Positions 1 to 7,600 of a DNA stretch of 29,592 nt are shown one piece after another. Each line of letters begins with the position of its first letter. The stretch's first letter is position 1. Both the position numbers and the translations under genes were made by a program. The stretch covers positions 1 to 29,592 of the forward strand of contig CAKVBD010000026.1 of the NCBI GenBank assembly GCA_934725105.1, in the 5' to 3' direction. The stretch comes from an uncultured Bulleidia sp. Lineage in GTDB: Bacteria > Bacillota_I > Bacilli_A > Erysipelotrichales > Erysipelotrichaceae. Under the pieces are notes generated by a model. That model searched no databases, was not told where the DNA came from, and was given only the letters and a program-made list of their open reading frames with translations.

Positions 1-66
1 TTCAGAATAGATTCGAACTGAAAGTTGTTTTTCATTTTTTCCCTTTGGGGAATGCCTCGGCTTTCT

Positions 67-106
67 CTTAGGAGGCGTGTGCTCTATCCAGCTGAGCTAC
101 TGAGAC
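67..106 (-). pseudogene. tRNA-Arg(CCT) remnant, 5' half
   Basis: Read on the minus strand, the acceptor 5' strand GTCTCAG, the TA linker, a canonical D-arm (GCTC...GAGC) and an anticodon loop CTCCTAA (anticodon CCT) are intact. The anticodon stem does not close, because the bases after the loop (GAGAAAG) cannot pair with ACACGC. No proper T-stem follows; an isolated TTCGAAT near position 12 resembles a T-loop, but its flanks do not pair. This is best read as a tRNA-Arg gene whose 3' half was replaced or decayed. It may extend to the window edge. Confidence 0.5.
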
Positions 107-130
107 ATTTTTAAGATTTATGCAATTTTT

Positions 131-199
131 ACTGCTCGAAGGAATCGAACAATCTGCCGCTTAGGAGGCGAATGCTCTATCCTGCTGAGCTACTGAGAC
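131..199 (-). pseudogene. degenerate tRNA-Arg(CCT) copy
   Basis: This is a second tRNA-like sequence, nearly identical to the first over its 5' half: GTCTCAG, D-arm and anticodon loop CTCCTAA. The anticodon stem mostly pairs (TTCGC with GCGGC, one mismatch). The variable region plus 5' T-stem is about 4 bases too short before TTCGATT, the T-stem does not pair, and the 3' acceptor strand (GAGCAGT) does not match GTCTCAG. It therefore looks non-functional. A tRNA covariance model would settle whether it could still fold. Confidence 0.45.
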
Positions 200-279
200 A
201 ACTGCACGCTTGATTATAACATATATAACACTATTGTTTTCATTTCTTGTATAATGATACATGTTTAAAGGAGATTTCC

Positions 280-435
280 ATGGTAAAAAAAGTATCTTTG
301 CTGGTATTGTTTGCACTGGCATTTATTGTATGCATGATTGGTCAATTCCCTTGGTATACAAAATTATTCGCTGGATTAACAATGGCAGTTAGTTTCTTAA
401 TTGTCTTAACAACAAATTTTAAAGATTTAAAGTAA
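280..435 (+). CDS. small two-helix membrane protein, unknown function
   Basis: A 51-residue protein starts at ATG 280, six bases after an AAAGGAG Shine-Dalgarno (267-273). A TATAAT -10 box lies at 250-255. An in-frame TTG at 247 is upstream of the ribosome-binding site and is unlikely to be used. The protein has a basic start (MVKK) and two hydrophobic stretches (about residues 5-21 and 26-45) separated by a short polar turn with FPWYTK, then a charged tail. This is the shape of a tiny two-pass membrane protein. I do not recognise a family. It is monocistronic and ends in a terminator shared with the convergent kinase-like gene. Confidence 0.6.
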   Translation: MVKKVSLLVLFALAFIVCMIGQFPWYTKLFAGLTMAVSFLIVLTTNFKDLK

Positions 436-461
436 AAAAATCACTTTTCAGTGATTTTTTT
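435..461. terminator. bidirectional terminator
   Basis: The stem AAAAAATCACT / AGTGATTTTTT has a TTTC loop. The A and T tracts on the two sides let it serve both the small membrane gene (+) and the kinase-like gene (-), whose stop codon lies two bases beyond. Confidence 0.8.
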
Positions 462-462
462 G

Positions 463-1056
463 TTACTTTCTGTTGTACTCTTCCGCAATGATATCTGCGC
501 ATCTTTCAACAGATAAAGAAGAACTCTTCAAACACAAATCATAGTTCAATGGATTACCAAACTTCTGATCTGTATAGATTTCATAGTATGCTGCTCTTTT
601 CTTATCTTTGTCTTTCAATCTCTTCTCGGGATTGATGCTAGATTCCCCATATTGTTCAACAATTCTTTTTGCACGATAATCCATATCAGCATAAATAAAT
701 GTTTTCAACAAAGTTACATCAGCATCTTTCAATACATAGTCTGCGCATCTTCCAACAATTACACAGTCCCCTTTTTCCGCAAGCTCTTTAATGATACGGC
801 ACTGTTCACTCCAGATCGTTAATTGATTGCTTTGACCATAGTATCCAACATTTCCTAAAGAAGCGAAGAATCCCGTACTTTCCATGTATTCTCCATTTTC
901 TTTGATGTATTCTTCCGCAAAGCCACTCTTTTCCGCAATTTGTGAAATAATCTGGCTGTCATAACATGGAATTCCCAGCTTTTCAGCTACCAGTTTACCA
1001 ACTGTTCTACCGCCACTTCCAAACTGACGGGAAATCGTAATTATCTTATTTGTCAT
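463..1056 (-). CDS. cytidylate kinase-like family protein
   Basis: A 197-residue protein with an N-terminal nucleotide-binding signature (ITISRQFGSGGRTVGK, about residues 7-22), in which GSGGR stands in for a P-loop. It is followed by a helical lid-like region and a DDKDKKR-like basic patch (KDKDKKRAAYY, about residues 148-158). This is the pattern of the cytidylate-kinase-like family (Pfam Cytidylate_kin2), which is common in Firmicutes and usually separate from the essential Cmk. The true substrate is not established for this family. ATG 1056 is preceded by a modest GGAG about 11 bases upstream. It is monocistronic, diverging from ftsH. Confidence 0.8.
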   Translation of the reverse strand: MTNKIITISRQFGSGGRTVGKLVAEKLGIPCYDSQIISQIAEKSGFAEEYIKENGEYMESTGFFASLGNVGYYGQSNQLTIWSEQCRIIKELAEKGDCVIVGRCADYVLKDADVTLLKTFIYADMDYRAKRIVEQYGESSINPEKRLKDKDKKRAAYYEIYTDQKFGNPLNYDLCLKSSSLSVERCADIIAEEYNRK

Positions 1057-1141
1057 ATTAAATATGCTCCATTTCTAACTAAATCATAGCACGCATTTTT
1101 GACATTTGCACATAATTGTTCAGTAAAAATTCACGTAATAA

Positions 1142-1168
1142 TTAGCACTCTAAGCGTAATTGTGCTAA
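1142..1168 (+). promoter_or_regulatory. CIRCE-like (HrcA) operator before ftsH
   Basis: TTAGCACTC, then nine bases, then TTGTGCTAA. The CIRCE consensus is TTAGCACTC-N9-GAGTGCTAA, so the left arm is perfect, the spacer length is exact, and the right arm differs in two bases. A TATAAT -10 box follows at 1171-1176, placing the element over the promoter, where HrcA would repress ftsH and release it on heat or protein stress. HrcA itself is not in the window. Confidence 0.65.
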
Positions 1169-1199
1169 TATATAATAACATCGAAATGAGGTGATCGAT

Positions 1200-3095
1200 T
1201 TGAATCCAAATAACAATAAAAATAGCTCAAATAAGCCAAAAAAACCAATCATCTATTACTATGCTGTTGTTATGCTGGTATTAGCAATGTTAAATCTCGT
1301 CATGGTTCCATTCATGAAGACAGCACAGATAGAAGATGCGAATTATTCCACATTCGTAAAAGAAACAAATAACGACAATGTTAAAGAAGTACAGGAACAA
1401 AGCAACCAGATTCTATACATGTTAAAAGACAGCAAAACTGTCTATCGTACAGGTAAATTTAATGATCCTGATTTAATGACACGTCTAGAAGAACACAACG
1501 TTGACTTTACGGCAGAAATCGTTGAAGAAACTTCCCCATTCCTGCAATTCTTAATTGGATGGATCATCCCAATCTTCTTCGCAACACTTCTATTACGTTC
1601 AATGATGTCTAGAGGAAGCAAAGGTGGCGGCATGCCTATGGGCGGCAACATGTTTGGCATGGGCAAAAGTAACGCACGTGTCTATGACAAGAATAAACAA
1701 AGTATCCGCTTCAATGATGTCGCTGGAGAAGATGAAGCCAAAGAATCATTACAGGAAATCGTTACATATCTGAAAAATCCAGGCATGTACAAAGATATTG
1801 GTGCAACAATGCCAAAAGGTATCCTGCTTGTTGGTCCTCCTGGAACTGGTAAAACAATGCTCGCAAAAGCAGTTGCTGGAGAAAGTAATGTTCCATTCTT
1901 CTCTATCTCAGGTAGTGAATTCGTTGAATTATTCGTAGGTATGGGTGCTTCTAAAGTCAGAGATTTATTCAAACAGGCAAAAGAAAAGGCACCATGTATC
2001 GTATTCATTGATGAAATTGATGCTATCGGTGGAAAGAGAAATGCAAGCGGTATGGGTGGAAATGATGAAAGAGAACAGACACTCAACCAGTTATTGACAG
2101 AAATGGATGGATTTGAAGGAAACAGCGGTGTTATTATCTTGGCCGCTACAAATAGACCAGAAAATCTAGACCCTGCCTTATTAAGACCAGGAAGATTTGA
2201 TAGAAGAGTTCCTGTAGAACTCCCAGACTTGCAAGGTAGAGAAGATATCTTGAAAGTACACGCAAAGAAAGTAAAAACAGATGGCAATATCGATTTCAAT
2301 ATGATCGCAAGAATGGCTTCTGGTGCTTCTGGAGCTGAACTTGCCAACATCGTCAATGAAGCCGCATTAAAAGCAGTCAGAGAAAAAAGAAACTGTGTCA
2401 CTCAGCAAGATTTAGAAGACAGTATCGAAGTTGTATTTGCTGGATATCAGAAGAAGAATGCAATTCTTTCTGATGAGGAAAAGAAAACTGTTTCTTACCA
2501 TGAAGTTGGTCATGCACTTGTTGCAGCTTTACAGACACATTCTGCACCTGTACAAAAGATTACAATTATCCCAAGAACTTCTGGTGCATTAGGCTATACA
2601 ATGCAGGTAGAAGAAGGCAACCATTATCTCTATACAAAAGAAGAGCTGGAAAATCGTATCGCAACATTCACTGGTGGCAGAGCCGCAGAAGAAGTTGTAT
2701 TTGGACGTATCACAACAGGTGCTTCCAATGATATCGAACAGGCAACAAAGATTGCTCGTGCAATGATTTCTCAATATGGTATGTCAGATGATTTTGACAT
2801 GGTAGCAATGGAATCTATCAATAATAAATATTTAGGTGGAGATGCTAGTCTAGCTTGTTCAGATACAACTGCTTCTCAAATTGATCAGCAAGTTGTTGCA
2901 TTGATCAAGAAGCAACATGATAAAGCAAAGAAACTATTAGAAGATCATAGAGAAGATCTAGATCGTATCGCAAACTATCTATATGAAAAAGAAACAATTA
3001 CAGGTGAAGAATTCATGGATATCTTAGATCATCCTGAAAAGTATTCTAATGAAACTGAAATTGTTGATGCTGAATTCGTCGAAAAGGAAGATTAA
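1200..3095 (+). CDS. ftsH: ATP-dependent zinc metalloprotease FtsH
   Basis: A membrane-anchored AAA+ protease that extracts and degrades membrane and regulatory proteins. From the start chosen here (631 residues): transmembrane segment at about 18-38, extracytoplasmic domain to about 113, second transmembrane segment at 114-134, glycine-rich linker, Walker A GPPGTGKT (212-219), Walker B VFIDEIDA (from about 268), second region of homology around ATNRPENLDPALLRPGRFDR, and the zinc-protease HEVGH (434-438). The C-terminus is acidic. Length is normal. Start: GAGGTGAT at 1188-1195 is a near-perfect anti-SD match and points to TTG 1200; the in-frame GTG 1191 lies inside that Shine-Dalgarno and is the alternative. 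The CIRCE-like element suggests heat-shock control. Confidence 0.97.
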   Translation: MNPNNNKNSSNKPKKPIIYYYAVVMLVLAMLNLVMVPFMKTAQIEDANYSTFVKETNNDNVKEVQEQSNQILYMLKDSKTVYRTGKFNDPDLMTRLEEHNVDFTAEIVEETSPFLQFLIGWIIPIFFATLLLRSMMSRGSKGGGMPMGGNMFGMGKSNARVYDKNKQSIRFNDVAGEDEAKESLQEIVTYLKNPGMYKDIGATMPKGILLVGPPGTGKTMLAKAVAGESNVPFFSISGSEFVELFVGMGASKVRDLFKQAKEKAPCIVFIDEIDAIGGKRNASGMGGNDEREQTLNQLLTEMDGFEGNSGVIILAATNRPENLDPALLRPGRFDRRVPVELPDLQGREDILKVHAKKVKTDGNIDFNMIARMASGASGAELANIVNEAALKAVREKRNCVTQQDLEDSIEVVFAGYQKKNAILSDEEKKTVSYHEVGHALVAALQTHSAPVQKITIIPRTSGALGYTMQVEEGNHYLYTKEELENRIATFTGGRAAEEVVFGRITTGASNDIEQATKIARAMISQYGMSDDFDMVAMESINNKYLGGDASLACSDTTASQIDQQVVALIKKQHDKAKKLLEDHREDLDRIANYLYEKETITGEEFMDILDHPEKYSNETEIVDAEFVEKED

Positions 3096-3112
3096 ATTCT
3101 TCCTTTTTCTTT
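3081..3112 (+). terminator. ftsH terminator overlapping the stop codon
   Basis: The stem GAAAAGGAAGA / TCTTCCTTTTTC starts inside the last codons of ftsH, has a TTAAAT loop, and runs into a T-rich tract. Confidence 0.7.
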
Positions 3113-3167
3113 TTGAAAAAGTTTTCATAATTATGTAAATATTTTTGTGTATTTTTTCTGAAAATAA

Positions 3168-3199
3168 TTGACTTCATTTTTTCATTGCTTTACTATAAT
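3168..3199 (+). promoter_or_regulatory. promoter of the T-box/cstA-ilvE unit
   Basis: TTGACT (3168-3173) lies 17 bases before TACTAT and 20 bases before TATAAT (3194-3199). Either -10 would start transcription at about 3203-3206, just before the first Stem I. Confidence 0.6.
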
Positions 3200-3205
3200 C
3201 ATCGT

Positions 3206-3606
3206 AGAAACTGAAACGCAGTGAACAGAACATACTTCACTTCATCAAGCTTCTTAGAGAACTGTCGGCTGGTGTAAGGCAGATAAGCAAGAGAAATGAA
3301 GTCTCATCTGGGAGTAGCGCACTGAACAACTTAACGCTTTGATCAGAACACGCTATATCTGATAGAACTTTACGAGAGAGTTGCCATATGGTGAAAGGCA
3401 ATAAGGAAGTCAGAATATAGTATCCTCTGTGAGCAGCGCTCTGAATCAAGTAAGATGCGCCGGACCCCTCCGATATCAGGGTACTCGTTGTTGGACGAGA
3501 AAAAAGTGGTTGGTATTTGACTAACAAGCAAAGTGGTACCGCGGAAGATTACGTAGCTTTCGTCTTTGCATCCTTCTTAGATGCAGCAGGCGAAGGCTTT
3601 TTTGTT
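3206..3606 (+). promoter_or_regulatory. T-box riboswitch with two Stem I domains (Leu CUC, Ile AUC) and one terminator
   Basis: Two consecutive Stem I domains are visible. Each has AGAGA (3256-3260; 3375-3379), a GGTG-type loop (3271; about 3390), and a 3' strand of the form specifier-N7-AG(T/C)AGCGC-N-CTGAA. Helices such as ACTTCAT/ATGAAGT (first) and CTATAT/ATATAG (second) close just below the specifier loops. By alignment the specifiers are CTC (3303-3305, Leu) and ATC (3422-3424, Ile); a shifted frame would read Val in both, but C-ending codons and the ilvE context favour Leu plus Ile. Only one T-box core, AAGTGGTACCGCGG (3531-3544), is present. The competing terminator is at 3555-3606, with stem arms GCTTTCGTC...GCATC and GATGC...GGCGAAGGC followed by a T run. 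Confidence 0.9.
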
Positions 3607-3659
3607 ACTAATGATTCAGTTTCATGTAAGATGCCAAAATGGCAAAAAGGGGAAATGAA

Positions 3660-5402
3660 ATGAACAGCTTATTTATCTTATTGTTCGCAGCCGTAGCATT
3701 AATGGCTGGCTACTTACTCTACGGATGCTGGCTTGCAAAAACATGGGGCGTTGATCCAAAAGCAGACACACCTGCCGTTAGACATAACGATGGCAAGGAT
3801 TATGCACCAGCAAGCAGACTCACAGTATTTGCTCACCAGTTTTCATCCATTGCAGGTGCTGGTCCTGTACAAGGTCCAATTCTAGCTGCAGTGTTTGGAT
3901 GGGTACCTGCACTTCTCTGGCTATTGATTGGCGGTATCTTCTTCGGTGCAGTACAAGACTTCTCAGCTTTGTATGCTTCTGTAAAAAATGATGGTAAATC
4001 CATTGGATTGATCATTGAAAAATACATTGGTAAAAAAGGACGTAAATTCTTTACATTATTCTGCTGGTTATTCTCATTGCTTGTTATTGCAGCATTTACT
4101 TCTATGACATCTTCCACATTCAACGGTTTTGTTACAGGAAGTGATGGTGCAGTTACACAGAACTTCAATGGTGCAGCTGCAGCTACAATCTCATTCTTGT
4201 TTGTTGGCTGTGCAATTGTATTTGGTTTGATCCAGAAAAAATTTCCAAATTTAAAAGAATGGCATAAAGTTGTAATCTCATTAGTATTCATTGTATTTAT
4301 GTTTGCTGCTGGTATGAAACTTCCAGTTTACTTAACAGCATCTCAATGGAACTATGTCATCATGGCTTACCTGTTTGTTGCTGCAGTTGCACCTATGTGG
4401 TTACTCATGCAGCCTAGAGACTATATGACAACATTCATGTTCCTTGGAATGATCATTGGTGGTGTCGTTGGTGTATTTACAGGGCATCCAGAAATGAAAT
4501 TGAATGCATTCAATGGTTTCGTATTAACAAGTGATGCTGGTGCAAAAACATATATGTTCCCTACACTTTTCGTAACTGTTGCGTGTGGAGCAATCTCAGG
4601 ATTCCATTCACTTGTATCCTCAGGAACATCTTCCAAGACAGTTTCAAATGAAAATGATATGTTACCTGTTGGCTATGGTGCAATGGTTCTTGAAACATTA
4701 TTAGGTGTCATCTCACTGATCGTTGTTGGTGCAGTCGCTGTAAATGGTGCAGTACCAAGTGGATTAACACCATTCCAGATCTTCTCTCAAGGCGTAGCAG
4801 GATTTTTGGAAAATGTTGGTATCCCAGCAAGTGTTGCTAACGTATTTATGACAATGTGCATCTCTGCATTAGCATTCTCTACACTTGATTCCGTAGGTAG
4901 AATCGGAAGACTCTCCTTCCAGGAACTATTTACTTCAGACGATGAAGATCCTTCTGCAATGCCAGCATGGAAGAAAGTTGTTACAAACCAGTACTTCGCT
5001 ACAGCAATCACATTATTCTTAGGCTATGTATTATGCTTAGGTGGCTATTCAAACGTATGGGCATTATTTGGAAGTGCTAACCAGTTGCTTGGTGCTCTTG
5101 TATTGATTTCTATTGCTGTATTCATGAAAGCAACAAACAGAAAGTCATGGATGTTCTACTTCCCTATGATCTTTATGTTCTGCGTAACATTTACAGCGAT
5201 CGTATTGAATGTAATCACAAACGTAAAAGCATATATGGCAGGTACAGCAGTATTCCTTGTGAATGGTTTACAGCTCATCGTTGCAGTATTCTTAGTTGTA
5301 TTGGCAGTTATTGTCGCAGTACATTGTGTTAAAATCTTAGTATCTATTGGAAAAACTCCAGAAACAGTAAAAGTTGTAAAAGACGGAAAGCAGGCAGCTT
5401 AA
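3660..5402 (+). CDS. cstA: CstA-family transporter (carbon starvation protein A)
   Basis: A 580-residue polytopic membrane protein with many hydrophobic segments. It carries conserved CstA-like stretches: FAHQFSSIAGAGPVQGPILA near residues 57-76, GAVQDFSALYAS, and a central FHSLVSSGTSSK. CstA proteins were first linked to peptide uptake, and some relatives transport pyruvate. Start: ATG 3660 has AAGGGG eight bases upstream; an in-frame ATG at 3639 has no ribosome-binding site. It is the first gene after the dual-specifier T-box and lies one base before ilvE, so its expression should follow uncharged tRNA-Leu/Ile. That suggests import of peptides (a source of branched-chain amino acids) or of pyruvate, their precursor; the sequence cannot decide which. 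Confidence 0.92.
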   Translation: MNSLFILLFAAVALMAGYLLYGCWLAKTWGVDPKADTPAVRHNDGKDYAPASRLTVFAHQFSSIAGAGPVQGPILAAVFGWVPALLWLLIGGIFFGAVQDFSALYASVKNDGKSIGLIIEKYIGKKGRKFFTLFCWLFSLLVIAAFTSMTSSTFNGFVTGSDGAVTQNFNGAAAATISFLFVGCAIVFGLIQKKFPNLKEWHKVVISLVFIVFMFAAGMKLPVYLTASQWNYVIMAYLFVAAVAPMWLLMQPRDYMTTFMFLGMIIGGVVGVFTGHPEMKLNAFNGFVLTSDAGAKTYMFPTLFVTVACGAISGFHSLVSSGTSSKTVSNENDMLPVGYGAMVLETLLGVISLIVVGAVAVNGAVPSGLTPFQIFSQGVAGFLENVGIPASVANVFMTMCISALAFSTLDSVGRIGRLSFQELFTSDDEDPSAMPAWKKVVTNQYFATAITLFLGYVLCLGGYSNVWALFGSANQLLGALVLISIAVFMKATNRKSWMFYFPMIFMFCVTFTAIVLNVITNVKAYMAGTAVFLVNGLQLIVAVFLVVLAVIVAVHCVKILVSIGKTPETVKVVKDGKQAA

Positions 5403-5403
5403 T

Positions 5404-6429
5404 ATGGCAAAAAAAGATTTAGATTGGGGAAACATTGGTTTCAAATACAGACAAACAGACAAACGATTTGTCGCTAACTTTAAAGATGGCAAATGGGATG
5501 AAGGATCTTTGATTGATGATCCAACCGTTACATTGAATGAATCTGCAGGCATGCTTCAATATTGCCAGCAGGTATTTGAAGGAATGAAAGCATACACATG
5601 GGAAGATGGAAGTGTTGTATGCTTCCGTCCTGATATGAATGCTGAAAGAATGTATAATTCTGCGCAGCGTATTGAAATGCCATCAGTACCAAAAGAATTA
5701 TTCTTAAAGGCAATTGATGAAGTTGTTAAAGCAAATATTGACTGGGTACCTCCATATGGAAGTGGTGCATCACTCTATATTCGTCCATATGAATTCGCTA
5801 CAGGTATTGTTATTGGTGTCGCTCCTGCAGATGAATATCAATTCCGTGTATTTACAACACCTGTTGGTCCATACTACAAAGGTGGTGCAACACCAATTGC
5901 AATTCAAGTATCAGACTTTGACCGTGCTGCACCTAGAGGAACAGGAGCTGTTAAAGCTGGCTTGAACTATGCAATGAGTTTGCATTCTTCTGTCATTGCA
6001 CATTCCAACGGTTATGCAGAAAACCTGTACCTAGACCCTGCAACAAGAACATACGTTGAAGAAACAGGTGGAAGTAATGTTATCTTTGTAGATAAAGATG
6101 GAAATCTTGTCGTACCTAAGAGTGATTCCATTCTTCCATCTATCACTAGACGTTCTATTGTTTACATTGCAGAACATTACTTGAATCTGAAAGTTGATGA
6201 AAGACCTGTACGCTATGATGAAATCAAAAATTTCAAAGAATGTGCACTCTGCGGCACAGCTGCAGTTATTTCTCCTGTAGGAAGAATCGTTAATCACGAT
6301 GAAGTAATTGAATTCCCATCAGGCATGGAAAAAGCTGGTGAAGTTGTATCCAAACTATACGATACAATCACAGGTATTCAATCTGGCAAGATTGAAGCTC
6401 CTGAAGGCTGGATCAGAAAAATCTGTTAA
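5404..6429 (+). CDS. ilvE: branched-chain amino acid aminotransferase
   Basis: A PLP fold-type IV aminotransferase that interconverts Leu, Ile and Val with their 2-oxo acids. Its 341 residues are normal for the larger BCAT group. Visible motifs are EGMKAY (59-64), YIRPYEFATG (125-134), the catalytic lysine in GAVKAGLNYA (K184), the EETGGSNV glycine/asparagine loop and the late CALCGTAAVISPVG phosphate-binding region. The ATG follows the cstA stop by one base and has only a weak Shine-Dalgarno, which suggests translational coupling. Transcription is controlled by the upstream Leu/Ile T-box, matching the enzyme's substrates. Confidence 0.95.
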   Translation: MAKKDLDWGNIGFKYRQTDKRFVANFKDGKWDEGSLIDDPTVTLNESAGMLQYCQQVFEGMKAYTWEDGSVVCFRPDMNAERMYNSAQRIEMPSVPKELFLKAIDEVVKANIDWVPPYGSGASLYIRPYEFATGIVIGVAPADEYQFRVFTTPVGPYYKGGATPIAIQVSDFDRAAPRGTGAVKAGLNYAMSLHSSVIAHSNGYAENLYLDPATRTYVEETGGSNVIFVDKDGNLVVPKSDSILPSITRRSIVYIAEHYLNLKVDERPVRYDEIKNFKECALCGTAAVISPVGRIVNHDEVIEFPSGMEKAGEVVSKLYDTITGIQSGKIEAPEGWIRKIC

Positions 6430-6435
6430 ATTACA

Positions 6436-6472
6436 AAACACGTGTTCAAATCCTGGACACGTGTTTATTTTG
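6436..6472. terminator. terminator of the cstA-ilvE unit
   Basis: AAACACGTGT / ACACGTGTTT forms a perfect 10-bp stem with an 11-base loop, followed by a T-rich tract on the plus strand. The A-rich flank may also serve the convergent rpn fragment. Confidence 0.8.
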
Positions 6473-6475
6473 CTT

Positions 6476-7405
6476 TTATAGCGTTTTTATTTCTTCTTCA
6501 CTTAATCCTGTCATTTCTGTAATCAGATCCAGTGATATTCCTTTCGAAAGCATCTTTTTAGCAATCTCTATTTTGGATTGCTGCATCCCTTGCGTTTTTC
6601 CTTCCTGCAAGCCTTGTGCTTTTCCTTCCTGCAAGCCTTGTGCTTTTCCTTCTTCCAAACCTTGTGCTTTTCCTTCTTCCAAGCCTTGTGCTTTTCCTTC
6701 TTCCAAGCCTTGTGCTTTTCCTTCTAACAAACCTTGTGCTTTACCAGCTTCAATTCCTTCTTTTAAACTTTTGGCTTTTTCCTCGTCAACCAATGCATCC
6801 AAATATTCATCCAAATTCATGTAGTCCAACCTTGCACTTTCGTCTTTCTTGACAGTGGCAACAGCTTTTTCGATTGTTTTTGTAAATGCATCCTTCGCAA
6901 TTTTCTTTTTCAAAAACATAAGAAAGAAATACAATTGCGAATCTTCTGTATCACTGTCTGGATTTAAGAAAATTGTAAAACGTTTATCTTCAAGAATCAA
7001 TCCAGAACATTCAACACACATAGAAGCAAATGTATATCTTGGAAGTCTCATTCCAAAATAATCTTCCAGACAAATGAAGATCACAATACTTTTCTTCATA
7101 TTCTGATAATCACCTGCTTTTACGTACTTTGCATCCATTTGCGAATGGTACATTCTTGATCGCAATGGAAAGTTCAATAGCTTTTTCACTTGCATTTCAA
7201 CATCAATGTAAGAATCTTCTCCTTCTAACAAAACATCAAAGCGTGTGATTTTTCCTCCATATCTTGCCTGAACATGCTTTTCAACTCCCGCAATTCGAAT
7301 ATCTTTCACTTTTTTCCCCAAAGCTAGTTCAACGATTCCCTTTGCGATATCCAAATTTCTTTTATCCTCCAAAACTGTAGTGAACATGTAATTATCTGAG
7401 AAAGT
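6476..7405 (-). pseudogene. Rpn/PD-(D/E)XK transposase-like gene, 3' fragment (5' end split off by an IS)
   Basis: This encodes about 309 residues of a recombination-promoting nuclease (Rpn; PDDEXK transposase-related family). Near the start are FSDNYMFTTVL and LLEGEDSYIDVEMQVKK, which holds the D...ExQ nuclease signature, followed by RSRMYHSQM and a C-terminal run of eight-residue EGKAQGLE repeats. The natural first 12 codons lie on the far side of the IS element at 8771-8806. The only near start is GTG 7411, created by the IS right end and lacking a usable Shine-Dalgarno, so translation is probably poor. Rejoining the flanks gives an uninterrupted frame of about 321 residues. Confidence 0.8.
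6581..6748 (-). repeat. seven tandem 24-bp units inside rpn
   Basis: Seven consecutive 24-bp repeats encode AGKAQGLL, EGKAQGLE (three times), EGKAQGLQ (twice) and EGKTQGMQ. The units are nearly identical in DNA, so copy number can change by slippage without breaking the frame. The region is probably a charged helical linker between the nuclease part and the C-terminal helices. Confidence 0.9.
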
Positions 7406-7600
7406 TGACACTCCCCATGTCTAAAGACAGGGGATTCCTGGTTTATCGACCACTGCCGCAGTTTCGGAAAACTGTACGGTCTTACACGGTCTCCCCGGGC
7501 GCTGTGCATTTCTGCACCGTTTGGGCGTGCCCCGCCCTACGTATATCTCTTCCTGTCAGGAAGCTAGAAGTCTCAGTCCTTCATTCAGGATATTGACTGC
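7406..7600 (-). ncRNA. candidate omega-RNA of TnpB at the right end
   Basis: In this family the guide RNA overlaps the 3' end of tnpB and ends at the right end, with the guide taken from flanking DNA. Here the about 150 bases between the tnpB stop and the right end are GC-rich and full of hairpins: GGGC...GCCC-type pairs, GTGCAGAAATGCAC, CAGTTTTCCGAAACTG, and the terminal hairpin at 7413-7433. The guide would be the rpn sequence just past the end (about 7386-7405). The 5' limit is a guess. Confidence 0.5.
7413..7433 (-). repeat. right-end hairpin of the IS
   Basis: CCCC-TGTC-TTTA-GACA-T-GGGG: two 4-bp stems with a single-base bulge. It lies about 7 bases from the right end, which reads GTGTCA. 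Confidence 0.8.

Noticed and set aside
1682..2401. 239-codon antisense frame in ftsH
   Set aside because: It mirrors the conserved AAA+ coding sequence, has no start signals and a composition typical of a shadow frame.
3237..3527. Open frame of 96 codons on the minus strand
   Set aside because: It lies entirely within the T-box leader, has no Shine-Dalgarno, and its codons are explained by structured RNA on the other strand.
6581..6748. CRISPR array
   Set aside because: The 24-bp units are directly adjacent with no unique spacers and encode a regular peptide repeat within a gene.
6573..6852. Two plus-strand repeat-rich frames (CAFPSSKP and LVLFLLPS type)
   Set aside because: They are the reverse side of the 24-bp repeat array of rpn; the repeat gives open frames on both strands, and no ribosome-binding site supports them.
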